A stretch of DNA of 64,000 nt, from positions 97,501-161,500 of the forward strand of contig NZ_AMPO01000005.1 in NCBI RefSeq assembly GCF_000302455.1. Direction: 5' to 3'. Of this stretch, positions 24,780 through 36,316 are shown one piece after another; within the stretch, counting starts at the first letter, position 1, and each line of letters opens with the position of its first letter. The notes under the pieces are model-generated. The model had not been told where the DNA came from, searched no databases, and was given only the letters and a program-made list of their open reading frames with translations. A program made the position numbers and the translations under genes. Origin of the DNA: Methanobacterium formicicum DSM 3637. Lineage in GTDB: Archaea; Methanobacteriota; Methanobacteria; Methanobacteriales; Methanobacteriaceae.

Positions 24780-25715
24780 TTAAATTCCCAAAAGTAGACT
24801 GGGTGCAAAGGTTATGACCACATAGAATAAGCCGTATGACACTGGAACAAGGACTAGTGCGAATTTAACACCTTTCTTTGCACTACCATAAAGTACGATC
24901 CCCATTAAAATACCGGCAATTACGGAGTGGATGATAATGTATCCTGCTGCTCCGATGGACGCAGCACCTAATAGTGGATTGGGTTTTCCTAAAGATTCAA
25001 TGAAAGCTGAATATGACATGGCCATCCCCAGTGCAAATGGAGCAGCAATAACTGCTGCAATTAACAGGAACATCACTGACATCATAACATTGGCTCTACG
25101 TTCTCTTTGTAATGCCAGAATAGCTCTCAGATCTTCTGCAACTGTTTCAATAACATCTGCAAGGCTACCCCCAACTCTCCTACCTTCAATAATCATTCTG
25201 AATGTTCTATCCAGTGTTTTGGATTTCAAACGTTCGCCCATCCCCAGAAGGGCATCTTCAAAGGTACTTCCAATTTTTATTTCAATTACTGCTCTTTTTA
25301 ATTCATCAGTTAAAGGACCTTCTCCATGTTTGGATATGTCTTCCATTGCTGTTTCTACACCTACTCCTGATCTTAAAAGTGATGCGATCTGTCTTAAAAA
25401 GTCAGGAGTTCCCTGTTCAATGGAATCCACTCTCCTTTCCATCATGAAAAAAATCCAGATAAAGATAATGGCTCCTGGAGCAATCAAACCAAGAATAAAA
25501 CCTATTACTGGATTTGACCCCAGTACGGTAAATGCTACCAGGGCGATAATACCTAAAAATATTCCTGCACCAAAAATCAGAGTTAAAAGATCAGAGGCCT
25601 TAACATAAGTCCCGGAACGAATCAGAATTTCCTGCATTCGAACCAGGTATTTGTCTGGAAAAATATTATCTATACTATTGGATATGGGGGAAAGTGCAGA
25701 AGGTATGATTGCCAT
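24780..25715 (-). CDS. Type II/IV secretion membrane protein TadC
   Basis: 311-aa inner-membrane platform of an archaeal Tad-like pilus or secretion system. The T2SSF domain (about residues 100-230) shows FLRQIASLLRSGVGVETAMEDI and RTFRMIIEGRRVGGSLADVIE. About five to seven membrane helices are predicted by eye. It precedes a class III-signal pilin gene; the partner ATPase gene is likely the one at 34516. An AGGTGAG site precedes the ATG. Confidence 0.88.
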   Translation of the reverse strand: MAIIPSALSPISNSIDNIFPDKYLVRMQEILIRSGTYVKASDLLTLIFGAGIFLGIIALVAFTVLGSNPVIGFILGLIAPGAIIFIWIFFMMERRVDSIEQGTPDFLRQIASLLRSGVGVETAMEDISKHGEGPLTDELKRAVIEIKIGSTFEDALLGMGERLKSKTLDRTFRMIIEGRRVGGSLADVIETVAEDLRAILALQRERRANVMMSVMFLLIAAVIAAPFALGMAMSYSAFIESLGKPNPLLGAASIGAAGYIIIHSVIAGILMGIVLYGSAKKGVKFALVLVPVSYGLFYVVITFAPSLLLGI

Positions 25716-25879
25716 TTTCTCACCTTTATTGTTATGCTGGTATATTTGTATGGCTTTATTAGTATATTATTATCCGGTATATAATATATTATATTCTAAT
25801 TTATCTTATACATTATAATAATATACCATTACTCTAATTCTATTGAAATCGACTAAATTAGAAAAATCTTCAGTGTTTT

Positions 25880-26884
25880 TCAGGCGAAAATTTTCCGGGG
25901 TAAGTTGGTTAAAATTTTTGCCTGGTTTTTTACCAGAATCATATCTTCAATCCTAACTCCAAATTTCCCTTCAATGTATATTCCCGGTTCAACAGTCACT
26001 ACCATTCCCTTTCTGAGTTTTTCATCACTTTTAGGAGATAATGAAGGTTTTTCATGAATTTCCAGACCTACTCCATGTCCTGTAGAATGGATGAAATTGT
26101 CTCCGTACCCATAGTCTTCAATAACATTTCTGGCTACTTTATCAATGTAAGATGCTTTTACACCTGGTTTAATGGTTTCAATGGCCTTTTTATGGGCTTC
26201 TAAAACTATGGATAAAATTTCTTCCTCTTCTTCAGTCTTAATTATGGTTCGAGTAGTGTCCGATGCATAATTATGGTAAAATGCACCCCAATCTATCATT
26301 ATTGGGCTTTCCACTATTTGGGATGTGGTAGAAGCATGGGGGAGGCTTGATCTTGGTCCGGAGGCCACGATCGTTTCAAAGGAAGGTCGCAGAGAACCTG
26401 CAGATCTCATGTTATATTCCAGCTGTGCTGCCAGGTTATCCTCAGTTGCTGAAAAATCGAGATCTTTAAAGGAGTCTTCCGCAATTTTGATGGCTCCTTT
26501 AATCTTTTTAATTTCATCTGGGGATTTGATGGTGCGTAAACCTTCAATGATTTCGGTGATTTCTACCTGGAAATCTTCACATAATTTTTTACAGGTTCCC
26601 ACAGTCATGGAATTTTCCACACCCACCTTTCCGGACACAGTTTCCTTTAATGTTTTTTTAATGTCACTTAATGATTTGAATTCCTCCAACTGCACTGTAG
26701 ATTTTTGACTGGCCTCCTCTAAGTCTAATTTTGAGGTTAAAAAAACTGGTTCTTCTTTTAAAATCAAGACCGAGGTGCTTGAAGGCATAAAACCGGTTAT
26801 GTAAGCTATGTTTTCAGGTTTAAGGATGATTAATGAGTTAAGATTTTCCTGGTCTATTTTTTCTATTATTTCATCTATTTTCAT
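25880..26884 (-). CDS. Xaa-Pro dipeptidase/aminopeptidase (M24)
   Basis: 334-aa M24 metallopeptidase that releases residues before proline. The five metal ligands are visible: Asp in IDWGAFYHNYASDTTRT (two Asp), His in STGHGVGLEIHE, Glu in VTVEPGIY and Glu in RIEDMIL. An N-terminal creatinase-like domain occupies about residues 1-120. The ATG at 26884 is chosen over the TTG at 26899. Isolated gene. Confidence 0.93.
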   Translation of the reverse strand: MKIDEIIEKIDQENLNSLIILKPENIAYITGFMPSSTSVLILKEEPVFLTSKLDLEEASQKSTVQLEEFKSLSDIKKTLKETVSGKVGVENSMTVGTCKKLCEDFQVEITEIIEGLRTIKSPDEIKKIKGAIKIAEDSFKDLDFSATEDNLAAQLEYNMRSAGSLRPSFETIVASGPRSSLPHASTTSQIVESPIMIDWGAFYHNYASDTTRTIIKTEEEEEILSIVLEAHKKAIETIKPGVKASYIDKVARNVIEDYGYGDNFIHSTGHGVGLEIHEKPSLSPKSDEKLRKGMVVTVEPGIYIEGKFGVRIEDMILVKNQAKILTNLPRKIFA

Positions 26885-27036
26885 AGGATAACCCTGCAAA
26901 TGATTAGATATGCTTTAATTTATCTATATTTGGTGTTTTTAAATGTGATTTGAAATTCAATTTAATAAATACTCCATAAAAATATATCTTATCTTCAAAT
27001 CATTAATTTTTTCAATATAAAATTTTAATAATAATA

Positions 27037-27507
27037 TTAACCTTTAATAATATTATCTTTAATCTTTATGGCGAGTTGTTCCATAACTTCCACGGGGATT
27101 TCTCTTTTTTTCGGAATTGGAATGTATCCAAAATCAGGGTCAGGGAAACTGATCCCCTCAAAATGCACTGGTTCATGGTAACGGGGTATGAAGTGCCAGT
27201 GGATTTCTGGATTAGGGTTTTTGTCCCTGAAAACAGAGTTTTTAAAGCAACTCCAGTTGTAGAGAGTGGGCTGGAATGTTTGTGTTAGTGATTTTTCCAG
27301 TTTTTCCACTATCTGTGCAAAATCAATCCATTCCTCGTTATTTACCTGGGAAAGATCTCTGCAGTGTCTTTTAAGAGCCACCACACAGGTTCCAAGATAA
27401 CGTTGACTGGGTGCTAAATACACATTCCAGTGGTTTGTTTCCCATAAAAGTTTCCCGTATCCTCCTGCTATCTGGCAGTATTCACAAGTTGAATTCGTGG
27501 AAATCAC
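27037..27507 (-). CDS. HIT-family protein with altered motif
   Basis: 156-aa protein like HIT nucleotide hydrolases. The core reads E-I-H-W-H-F-I-P-R, so relative to the HxHxH motif the first His is Glu while the catalytic middle His and the last His are kept. An N-terminal CEYCQIAGG pair of cysteines could bind zinc, as in some HIT proteins. The only in-frame start I find is a GTG at 27507 that overlaps a GGTGAT sequence, so the true start is uncertain. Substrate unknown. Confidence 0.75.
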   Translation of the reverse strand: MISTNSTCEYCQIAGGYGKLLWETNHWNVYLAPSQRYLGTCVVALKRHCRDLSQVNNEEWIDFAQIVEKLEKSLTQTFQPTLYNWSCFKNSVFRDKNPNPEIHWHFIPRYHEPVHFEGISFPDPDFGYIPIPKKREIPVEVMEQLAIKIKDNIIKG

Positions 27508-27721
27508 CCTAATTGGGATAGTTTTACAAAAAAATTATTATGTCTTATTTTAAAGCCAATATCTCTTAATACCATTTAATTATAGCAATTATTGACTCTC
27601 ATTAATATTACTCCTATTAATATTACTCTTATTGCTATTTAATATTATTAAATAATATTTAATGTTTTGATGAATGATCATGATTTGGGAAATCATTTAT
27701 AAATGAGGAGAGATTCTTTAA

Positions 27722-28325
<604 letters not shown>

Positions 28326-28428
28326 TGTATAGTATGATTCAATCAAGCTCCATTATAGTATGATCAGACTCTCTCATTACAGTAAGAATATCTGACGAGG
28401 AATATCAATCATTAGTCAAACTTAGTAG

Positions 28429-29631
28429 ATGATTAAAATGTTCAAAGAAATTCCTGTAAAATATTTTAAAGGCACCCACCGTTGTCGTGACCCTACAGAA
28501 ACCATAAAAAAGGTAGAGGAAAAGCTTTCTGTTGCAGGGGTTACCAGAATAGCGGAAATAACTCACCTGGATCGTATTGGAATACCGGTCTATTCTGCAA
28601 TCCGACCCGGTGCTGCAGAAGGTGCAGTGAGTATTTATGCAGGGAAAGGAGCTACCAAACCACAGGCCAAGGCATCAGCAATGATGGAAGCCTTTGAAAG
28701 GTATTCTGCTGAACAACAGGAATCTGATGATGAAAAAATAGTCTGTGGTTCTTTCAAAGAAATGGAGGGATGTATTAGTCCATCCTCACTGATATTACCT
28801 GCTTCCCTAAATGTAGATGAAAAGGAAATTGACTGGGTAAAAGCGGTTAATGCTAAAAATGATACAGAGTGCATGGTACCAGCCAATGCAGTTTACCATC
28901 CGTACCAATCAACTGCTAATGGAAATTCTCTTTTCAAATCAAGTACCAATGGTTTGGCATCGGGCAATGTCTTAGAAGAGGCAGTTTTTCACGGTATAAC
29001 TGAAGTGGTGGAAAGGGATGCCTGGAGCATCTTTGAAGCCCTGCGCCAGCCAAAAAGCGAAGTGAATTGTGAAGACACGGATAACCCCCTGATAAATGAT
29101 GTTCTATCCAAATTTCGTAAGGCCGGGGTGGATGTTAAGCTGGTTGACCTCACTGCGGATGTGGAAATAACCACCATGGCTGCAGTATCCGATGATACAG
29201 TGCTTAAAGATCCTGCACTCCTAACGCTGGGTGTGGGAACTCATCTTGACCCTGAAGTTGCAGCTCTACGGGCTTTAACCGAGGTGGCACAAAGCAGGGC
29301 TACCCAGATCCACGGCACACGCGAAGACACCACCCGGGCAGTGTTCATGCGTAAAGCAGGCTATCAGCGTATGAAACGGATTAACAAGCACTGGTTTGGG
29401 GAATTCCAGGATAGTGTCAATATCGCAGATATTAAAAGCAAGGCAAAAAGTTCGTTTAAGGATGATATTGAAACTTCCCTGAAACTCCTGGATAAATGTG
29501 GGTTTGATAAAGTGTTATACACAGATCTAACTCGGCCTGAAATTGAGATTCCAGTAGTGAGGGTTGTTATTCCGGGAATGGAAGTTTATTCAGTTGATAC
29601 CGAAAGAATTGGGAAAAGACTTAGGCAGTGA
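28429..29631 (+). CDS. ycaO: YcaO protein for McrA glycine thioamidation
   Basis: 400-aa YcaO ATP-dependent cyclodehydratase-fold enzyme of the methanogen type that converts the backbone amide of a glycine in methyl-coenzyme M reductase to a thioamide. Visible ATP-binding parts are PQAKASAMMEAFERYSAEQQES and LEEAVFHGITEVVERDAW with its acidic residues, plus LRALTEVAQSRATQIHG. A partner tfuA gene is not adjacent. Start could also be the ATG at 28438; neither has a strong ribosome site. Confidence 0.88.
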   Translation: MIKMFKEIPVKYFKGTHRCRDPTETIKKVEEKLSVAGVTRIAEITHLDRIGIPVYSAIRPGAAEGAVSIYAGKGATKPQAKASAMMEAFERYSAEQQESDDEKIVCGSFKEMEGCISPSSLILPASLNVDEKEIDWVKAVNAKNDTECMVPANAVYHPYQSTANGNSLFKSSTNGLASGNVLEEAVFHGITEVVERDAWSIFEALRQPKSEVNCEDTDNPLINDVLSKFRKAGVDVKLVDLTADVEITTMAAVSDDTVLKDPALLTLGVGTHLDPEVAALRALTEVAQSRATQIHGTREDTTRAVFMRKAGYQRMKRINKHWFGEFQDSVNIADIKSKAKSSFKDDIETSLKLLDKCGFDKVLYTDLTRPEIEIPVVRVVIPGMEVYSVDTERIGKRLRQ

Positions 29632-29895
29632 ATGATTTATTTTCATATAAAATGAGCCTTGATTTTAGAGATTCTACTAAACCTGGTGACTCTAATGAAG
29701 ATAGATTAAGGGATAAAAGATAGATTAAATAATGTAAAGGAATGTATTTGTAAACGATTGTGAGAATAAATTTCTATTAAATTGCTGAGATAAATTAATT
29801 TAATTAAAGAAATTATTTTAATAAAAGATTTAATAAGAATTAAAAGATTTAATAATAATTTAAATATTATATTCCTTTTGATTTGGTGTAATAAA

Positions 29896-30237
29896 ATGAA
29901 ACAAGTTATTGTAATGAGAGCAGATCTGAAAATGAGTAAGGGTAAATTAGCCGCCCAGGCGTGTCATGCAAGTTTAGGAGCTTATAAAAAGGCTGATGAA
30001 CGAGTTATAAGAGAATGGGAATTGGAAGGCGGGAAAAAAGTCGTTGTTCAGGTAAAAAGCCAGGAAGAACTATTTGAAGTCTACCAACTGGTAAAAGCAG
30101 CTGAAATTCCCAGTTTCCTGGTAACCGATGCAGGACACACTGAACTTCCACCATCCACAGTAACCGGTCTGGGAATAGGGCCCGAAAAGGATGAAAAAAT
30201 AGATAAAATAACTCAGGATCTGAAGTTACTCAAATAA
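29896..30237 (+). CDS. pth2: Peptidyl-tRNA hydrolase 2
   Basis: 113-aa archaeal/eukaryotic-type peptidyl-tRNA hydrolase that recycles peptidyl-tRNA. Recognised by MKQVIVMRADLKMSKGKLAAQ, CHASLGAYKKA and LVTDAGHTELPPSTVTGLGIGP, which include the catalytic Lys/His/Asp region. The ATG at 29896 is chosen; the TTG at 29878 would add six unlike residues. Confidence 0.95.
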   Translation: MKQVIVMRADLKMSKGKLAAQACHASLGAYKKADERVIREWELEGGKKVVVQVKSQEELFEVYQLVKAAEIPSFLVTDAGHTELPPSTVTGLGIGPEKDEKIDKITQDLKLLK

Positions 30238-30290
30238 TCATATGATCATGTAACTTTTGATCTTAGTTTTTGTAAAATAAATTAACTATG

Positions 30291-30352
30291 CTCATTAAGA
30301 TACTGTGCTATTAAGATATTTGTTTATTAAGATACTATGTCTTATTAAGATC
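30291..30352. repeat. 16-18-bp tandem array between pth2 and the mfnE-like gene
   Basis: ATTAAGA begins at 30294, 30310, 30326 and 30344 in units resembling ATTAAGATACTGTGCT. Function unknown; same style as other post-gene arrays in this window. Confidence 0.7.
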
Positions 30353-30389
30353 AATTCATGCTTTAACTAATATTAAAAGGAGAATTAAA

Positions 30390-31196
<807 letters not shown>

Positions 31197-31416
31197 TTAT
31201 TAAGGACTATTTAAAGGTTATTAAGGACACTTAAGATGCTTTTATGCTCCTTAATATAAGATAAATCCTTAAAAATCCTTAAATAATTATCTTTAAATTT
31301 AATTTCATTAATCTAAAAAAACTGATTTTACTGGCCTTTGGCTTTTACTGGCTTTTATCAAGATTAGGTATGAGTTTAAGTTAAATCAGGTCTAGATATA
31401 TTTAATTTAACATTCA

Positions 31417-31432
31417 AATTTAGTATATAATA
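31417..31432 (+). promoter_or_regulatory. TATA box for aEF-1beta
   Basis: TTTAGTATATAATAAA occurs about 56-70 bp upstream of the start codon, before a GGAGG ribosome site at about 31474. Typical archaeal promoter position with a short leader. Confidence 0.45.
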
Positions 31433-31487
31433 AAGATATCCCAGGGATTTTAACATCCTTGGAATTCAATTAATTGGAGGAATTAAT

Positions 31488-31757
31488 ATGGGAGAAGTAG
31501 TTGCAACCATAAAATTAATGCCAGAAAGTCCCGAAGTGGATCTTGCTCAGTTAAATGAAAAAGTTTCTCAATCAATACCTGAAGGAACTGAGTTACACAA
31601 AATAGAAGAAGAGCCAATAGCTTTTGGTCTGGTAGCTCTCAATGTAACAGTAGTGGTTGATGATGGTGAAGGTGGAACAGAAAAAGCTGAAGAAATCTTT
31701 GCCCAGATCGACGATGTTGCCAGTGTAGAAGTTGTTGACGTACGCCGGTTAATGTAA
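31488..31757 (+). CDS. ef1b: Elongation factor 1-beta (aEF-1B)
   Basis: 89-aa guanine-nucleotide exchange factor for aEF-1A. The fold is seen in VVATIKLMPESPEVDL, HKIEEEPIAFGLVALNVTVVV and DVASVEVVDVRRLM, all typical of archaeal aEF-1B. Strong GGAGGAATT ribosome site. A hairpin formed by the stop codon region follows. Confidence 0.95.
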   Translation: MGEVVATIKLMPESPEVDLAQLNEKVSQSIPEGTELHKIEEEPIAFGLVALNVTVVVDDGEGGTEKAEEIFAQIDDVASVEVVDVRRLM

Positions 31758-31813
31758 GTTAATTTAACGAGCGTCTCATTTAAATTAACTTAATGGGAAC
31801 CTATTTTTCCCAA
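31755..31813 (+). terminator. aEF-1beta terminator with stop codon in the hairpin
   Basis: A perfect 12-bp inverted repeat TAAGTTAATTTA / TAAATTAACTTA (31755-31766 with 31781-31792) starts at the stop codon itself. A second small stem (TGGGAA...TTCCCA) and T tract follow. Confidence 0.7.
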
Positions 31814-32142
31814 AACCTTTTTTTGAATCAATAATATCTTTTTAAAATTCATCAGTGTCTTTTTTTAGAAGAAATAATGGTCTTTTATATGATCATAAGA
31901 ATGTATAATTAGATTTTTTTTTCATCTAGACTTCTATCCATTTATTGCTCATTTGAATGTTTTCATTTTTTTGATGATTCTGCAATTATGGTGGATTCTG
32001 CAATTGTCAATCCACCTGTTTTAGACATCGATCCACCTGTTTTAGATAACTATATTAATACTATTTTTATAATTAATAATATTCATACGTCAATCAACAT
32101 TTCTTGATAAATAGGATTAATGGGCAATGGGTGTGTTTTAGA
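31814..32142. other. Gap between aEF-1beta and the TctA-like gene with a 21-bp repeat
   Basis: Contains two copies of a 21-bp unit, TC(A/G)ATCCACCTGTTTTAGA-, at 32007-32027 and 32028-32048, and two GGATTCTGCAATT-like words at 31975-32005. T-rich stretches precede these. TATA-like AACTATATTAATAC at about 32048-32060 could be the promoter of the next gene. Confidence 0.45.
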
Positions 32143-33390
32143 GTGTTTGATATTTTATTGGCCTGTATTATTGGAGTTTCATGTGGTGTTGTCACTGGTT
32201 TAATTCCGGGAATTCATGTAAACACCGTTGGGGCATTTGTTTTTTCAGCATCACCCTTTCTACTTTACTCCTATTCGCCGGAAGTTCTGGCGGTTTTTTT
32301 ATTATCCATGTCCATTTCCCATGCCCTAATGGAGTTCATCCCTTCCATGTTTTTGGGAGTGCCTGAAGAAGGAACTGTGCTTTCAGTTATGCCTGGACAC
32401 CATCTCTTACTTCAAGGAAGGGGAAAGGAAGCCATACGCCTGGTTTCACTGGGTGGTTTTGGGGCCATGATCACAACCATCCTTCTTTTACCACTGTTCA
32501 TGGCGGGATTACCTCCATTATATGGATTTTTAAAGCCTTATATCTGGATTATACTGTCAGTGGTGGTGGTCTACATGTTAATACGCCTTAGCAGGGATTG
32601 GAATTCATTGATATGGTCTTCAATTTTATTTCTTTTTTCAGGGATCATGGGATGGACTGCCCTGAATTCCCCATTATCTTCAAGTGTTTCGCTTTTATGC
32701 CTGTTTTCAGGCCTTTTTGGGGTAAGTACCATGCTTTTTAGTCTTTCCCAGAAATCGGTCTTACCTCCCCAAAACCGGCACCACCACCTTGAAATTGATG
32801 GAGATATTATTCGGGGGATATTCGCTGGAGGAATTGCCGGAAGTATCCTGGGATTTTTACCGGGAATGGGACCGGCACAGGGAAGTCTTCTGGCCCAGGA
32901 ATTGAGTGGCAGCTCAGATGCCGGGAGCGAAAGAGAGGGATTTTTAGTGGCCATGAGTGGGGTAAATGTATCAGATGCGTTATTTTCCCTGATAGCAATC
33001 TACTTAATTGGTAACCCCCGTAGTGGAATCGCAGTTTACGTGAACCAGCTGTTACAGGGATTGGATTTCAATCATCTCCTGATCATGATATTTTCATCTG
33101 TAACTGCAGTGTCCATCTCACTGGTGCTTTGCATAAAATTAGGGGACTGGTTCAGCCATTCAATAGAAAAAATAAATTATGAAAAACTATCTTGGGTGGT
33201 TATAATCTTTATGAGCTTTCTGGTGGTTCTTTTTGGAGTGATGGAACATGCAAACCTCCTTTTTGTCATGGTAACCTACGTGACTTCAATCGCTCTGGGA
33301 TTACTCCCCCATTACCTGGATATTAACAAATCCAACCTTATGGGTGTTTTAATTGTCCCTGCAATTGTGGTTTACATGGGAATGGGTTAA
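32143..33390 (+). CDS. TctA-like tripartite tricarboxylate transporter membrane protein
   Basis: About 415-aa polytopic membrane protein of the TctA (DUF112) family in its archaeal form. Characteristic pieces are GVVTGLIPGIHVNTVGA, SHALMEFIPSMFLGVPEEGT, SVMPGHHLL and the second-half FLPGMGPAQGSLLA, which echo each other as the two inverted halves. No TctB or substrate-binding TctC gene is nearby, as is common in archaea. The start is uncertain: GTG at 32143 (after GGGTG) is chosen over GTG 32131 and TTG 32104. Confidence 0.75.
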   Translation: MFDILLACIIGVSCGVVTGLIPGIHVNTVGAFVFSASPFLLYSYSPEVLAVFLLSMSISHALMEFIPSMFLGVPEEGTVLSVMPGHHLLLQGRGKEAIRLVSLGGFGAMITTILLLPLFMAGLPPLYGFLKPYIWIILSVVVVYMLIRLSRDWNSLIWSSILFLFSGIMGWTALNSPLSSSVSLLCLFSGLFGVSTMLFSLSQKSVLPPQNRHHHLEIDGDIIRGIFAGGIAGSILGFLPGMGPAQGSLLAQELSGSSDAGSEREGFLVAMSGVNVSDALFSLIAIYLIGNPRSGIAVYVNQLLQGLDFNHLLIMIFSSVTAVSISLVLCIKLGDWFSHSIEKINYEKLSWVVIIFMSFLVVLFGVMEHANLLFVMVTYVTSIALGLLPHYLDINKSNLMGVLIVPAIVVYMGMG

Positions 33391-33407
33391 TAGAGATTCA
33401 CAGCACC

Positions 33408-34391
33408 TTAAATAATCACAATTTCTTCACAAAGATCCATCACAGCTTCGGTAAATGTGGTGGTGTCTACTCCTGGGAAGGTATCCACCAGACAGATGTC
33501 AAATTTTTCCTCTAAAACCGATGCTAGTTCATTCACATTCAGGCAGTACACATCACATGATTTGCCCCGTGCTATGAGTCCCTTTTTGCAGTCATAAAAG
33601 TCTACTGGAAACCCATTAACTTCCAGATTAAGGGCAGTAGTGCGGGCAGCAGGATACCAGAGGTCATTGAAAACCACTCTACTGGCACCTTTCTTAAGAG
33701 CTGCGATTCCCAAGGTTCCAGGACCGCAGGTGCAGTCTAAAACTTTGGGATTTTCATATTTACTCATCACTTTATTTAGGGTGGAAATTTTGGGAGATAC
33801 TGGTTGAGGAAATTCTATATGTATTTCACCCTGATGTTTGTAGATGAGGAGAGTCCCTTCAGAGGTTTGCACCAGGTCACAGCGCATATCACAGCCAGCA
33901 AGGAGCCTATATTCATTTGATGATAATTCATTGTCTTTAATTCCAACGGTGTCTTTAATATCTCCTTTAAGCACGCCTTTAACTTCAGGAACTTCTACCA
34001 GCACTCGTGTTGCACATTTCTCATTGAAATCAGGGGATAATACTACTAAAGTGTCCTTTGAAAGGTAGGGGGCATGTTGAAGTGGATATGCAGGTGTTAT
34101 TAAGGGGATGCATGTATTTCTAAGGGTAGTTTTTTCATTTTTCAATCCTTCTTCCTGCATGATCATTAAGATTTGAGCTATTACCAGGTCCAGGTGGCGA
34201 CGACCACAGGAACATCTTCCCCAGTTTGCATCTATCTTTTGATTAGGATCCATCTGTTCAATGAATGGTTTGAACTTCTTGAAATTCCATTCTGGACAGT
34301 TATCACAGGGAGAATAAATATATCCAATTTCATCTAAGACTGCAGGAGGTTTTTTTATACATTCTTGGTTGCATCTGCACTTTATGTCCAT
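33408..34391 (-). CDS. SAM-dependent methyltransferase with a cysteine-rich N-terminus
   Basis: 327-aa protein. The C-terminal half (about 210-327) is a class I methyltransferase: VLDCTCGPGTLGIAALKKGA for SAM, then FNDLWYP and FDICLVDTFPG. The N-terminus carries Cys5, 7, 11, 29, 32, 60 and 62 plus His66, enough to bind zinc or an iron-sulfur cluster. I do not recognise the exact family; an RNA or cofactor substrate is possible. Convergent with the TctA-like gene, 17 bp apart. Confidence 0.7.
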   Translation of the reverse strand: MDIKCRCNQECIKKPPAVLDEIGYIYSPCDNCPEWNFKKFKPFIEQMDPNQKIDANWGRCSCGRRHLDLVIAQILMIMQEEGLKNEKTTLRNTCIPLITPAYPLQHAPYLSKDTLVVLSPDFNEKCATRVLVEVPEVKGVLKGDIKDTVGIKDNELSSNEYRLLAGCDMRCDLVQTSEGTLLIYKHQGEIHIEFPQPVSPKISTLNKVMSKYENPKVLDCTCGPGTLGIAALKKGASRVVFNDLWYPAARTTALNLEVNGFPVDFYDCKKGLIARGKSCDVYCLNVNELASVLEEKFDICLVDTFPGVDTTTFTEAVMDLCEEIVII

Positions 34392-34515
34392 ATACTTAAA
34401 TATTTGATACTTTATATAAATAATATTAAGCTAATCTAATAATAATGGAATAATTTAATCATGTATGGTCATATCACCTATGGGCAGATAATCTAACAGT
34501 AAAATATGTGAGAAA

Positions 34516-36144
<1,629 letters not shown>

Positions 36145-36316
36145 AATTAGGGGTTCAATTAATCTAATAACAGTGATTTATTAAAGATTTAGATTGAATA
36201 GGAAATTTAGATTGAATAGAATTCAGGGGTTAAGGAAAAGAGATTGGTTTAATAACAATCAACAGATATTAAGTATAATGATTTGTTGGATATAAAAAAA
36301 GGTTTTGGTGAAATAA

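Noticed and set aside
24931..25608. 225-codon plus-strand ORF opposite tadC
   Set aside because: Shadow of the tadC frame; composition follows the antisense pattern of a membrane gene.
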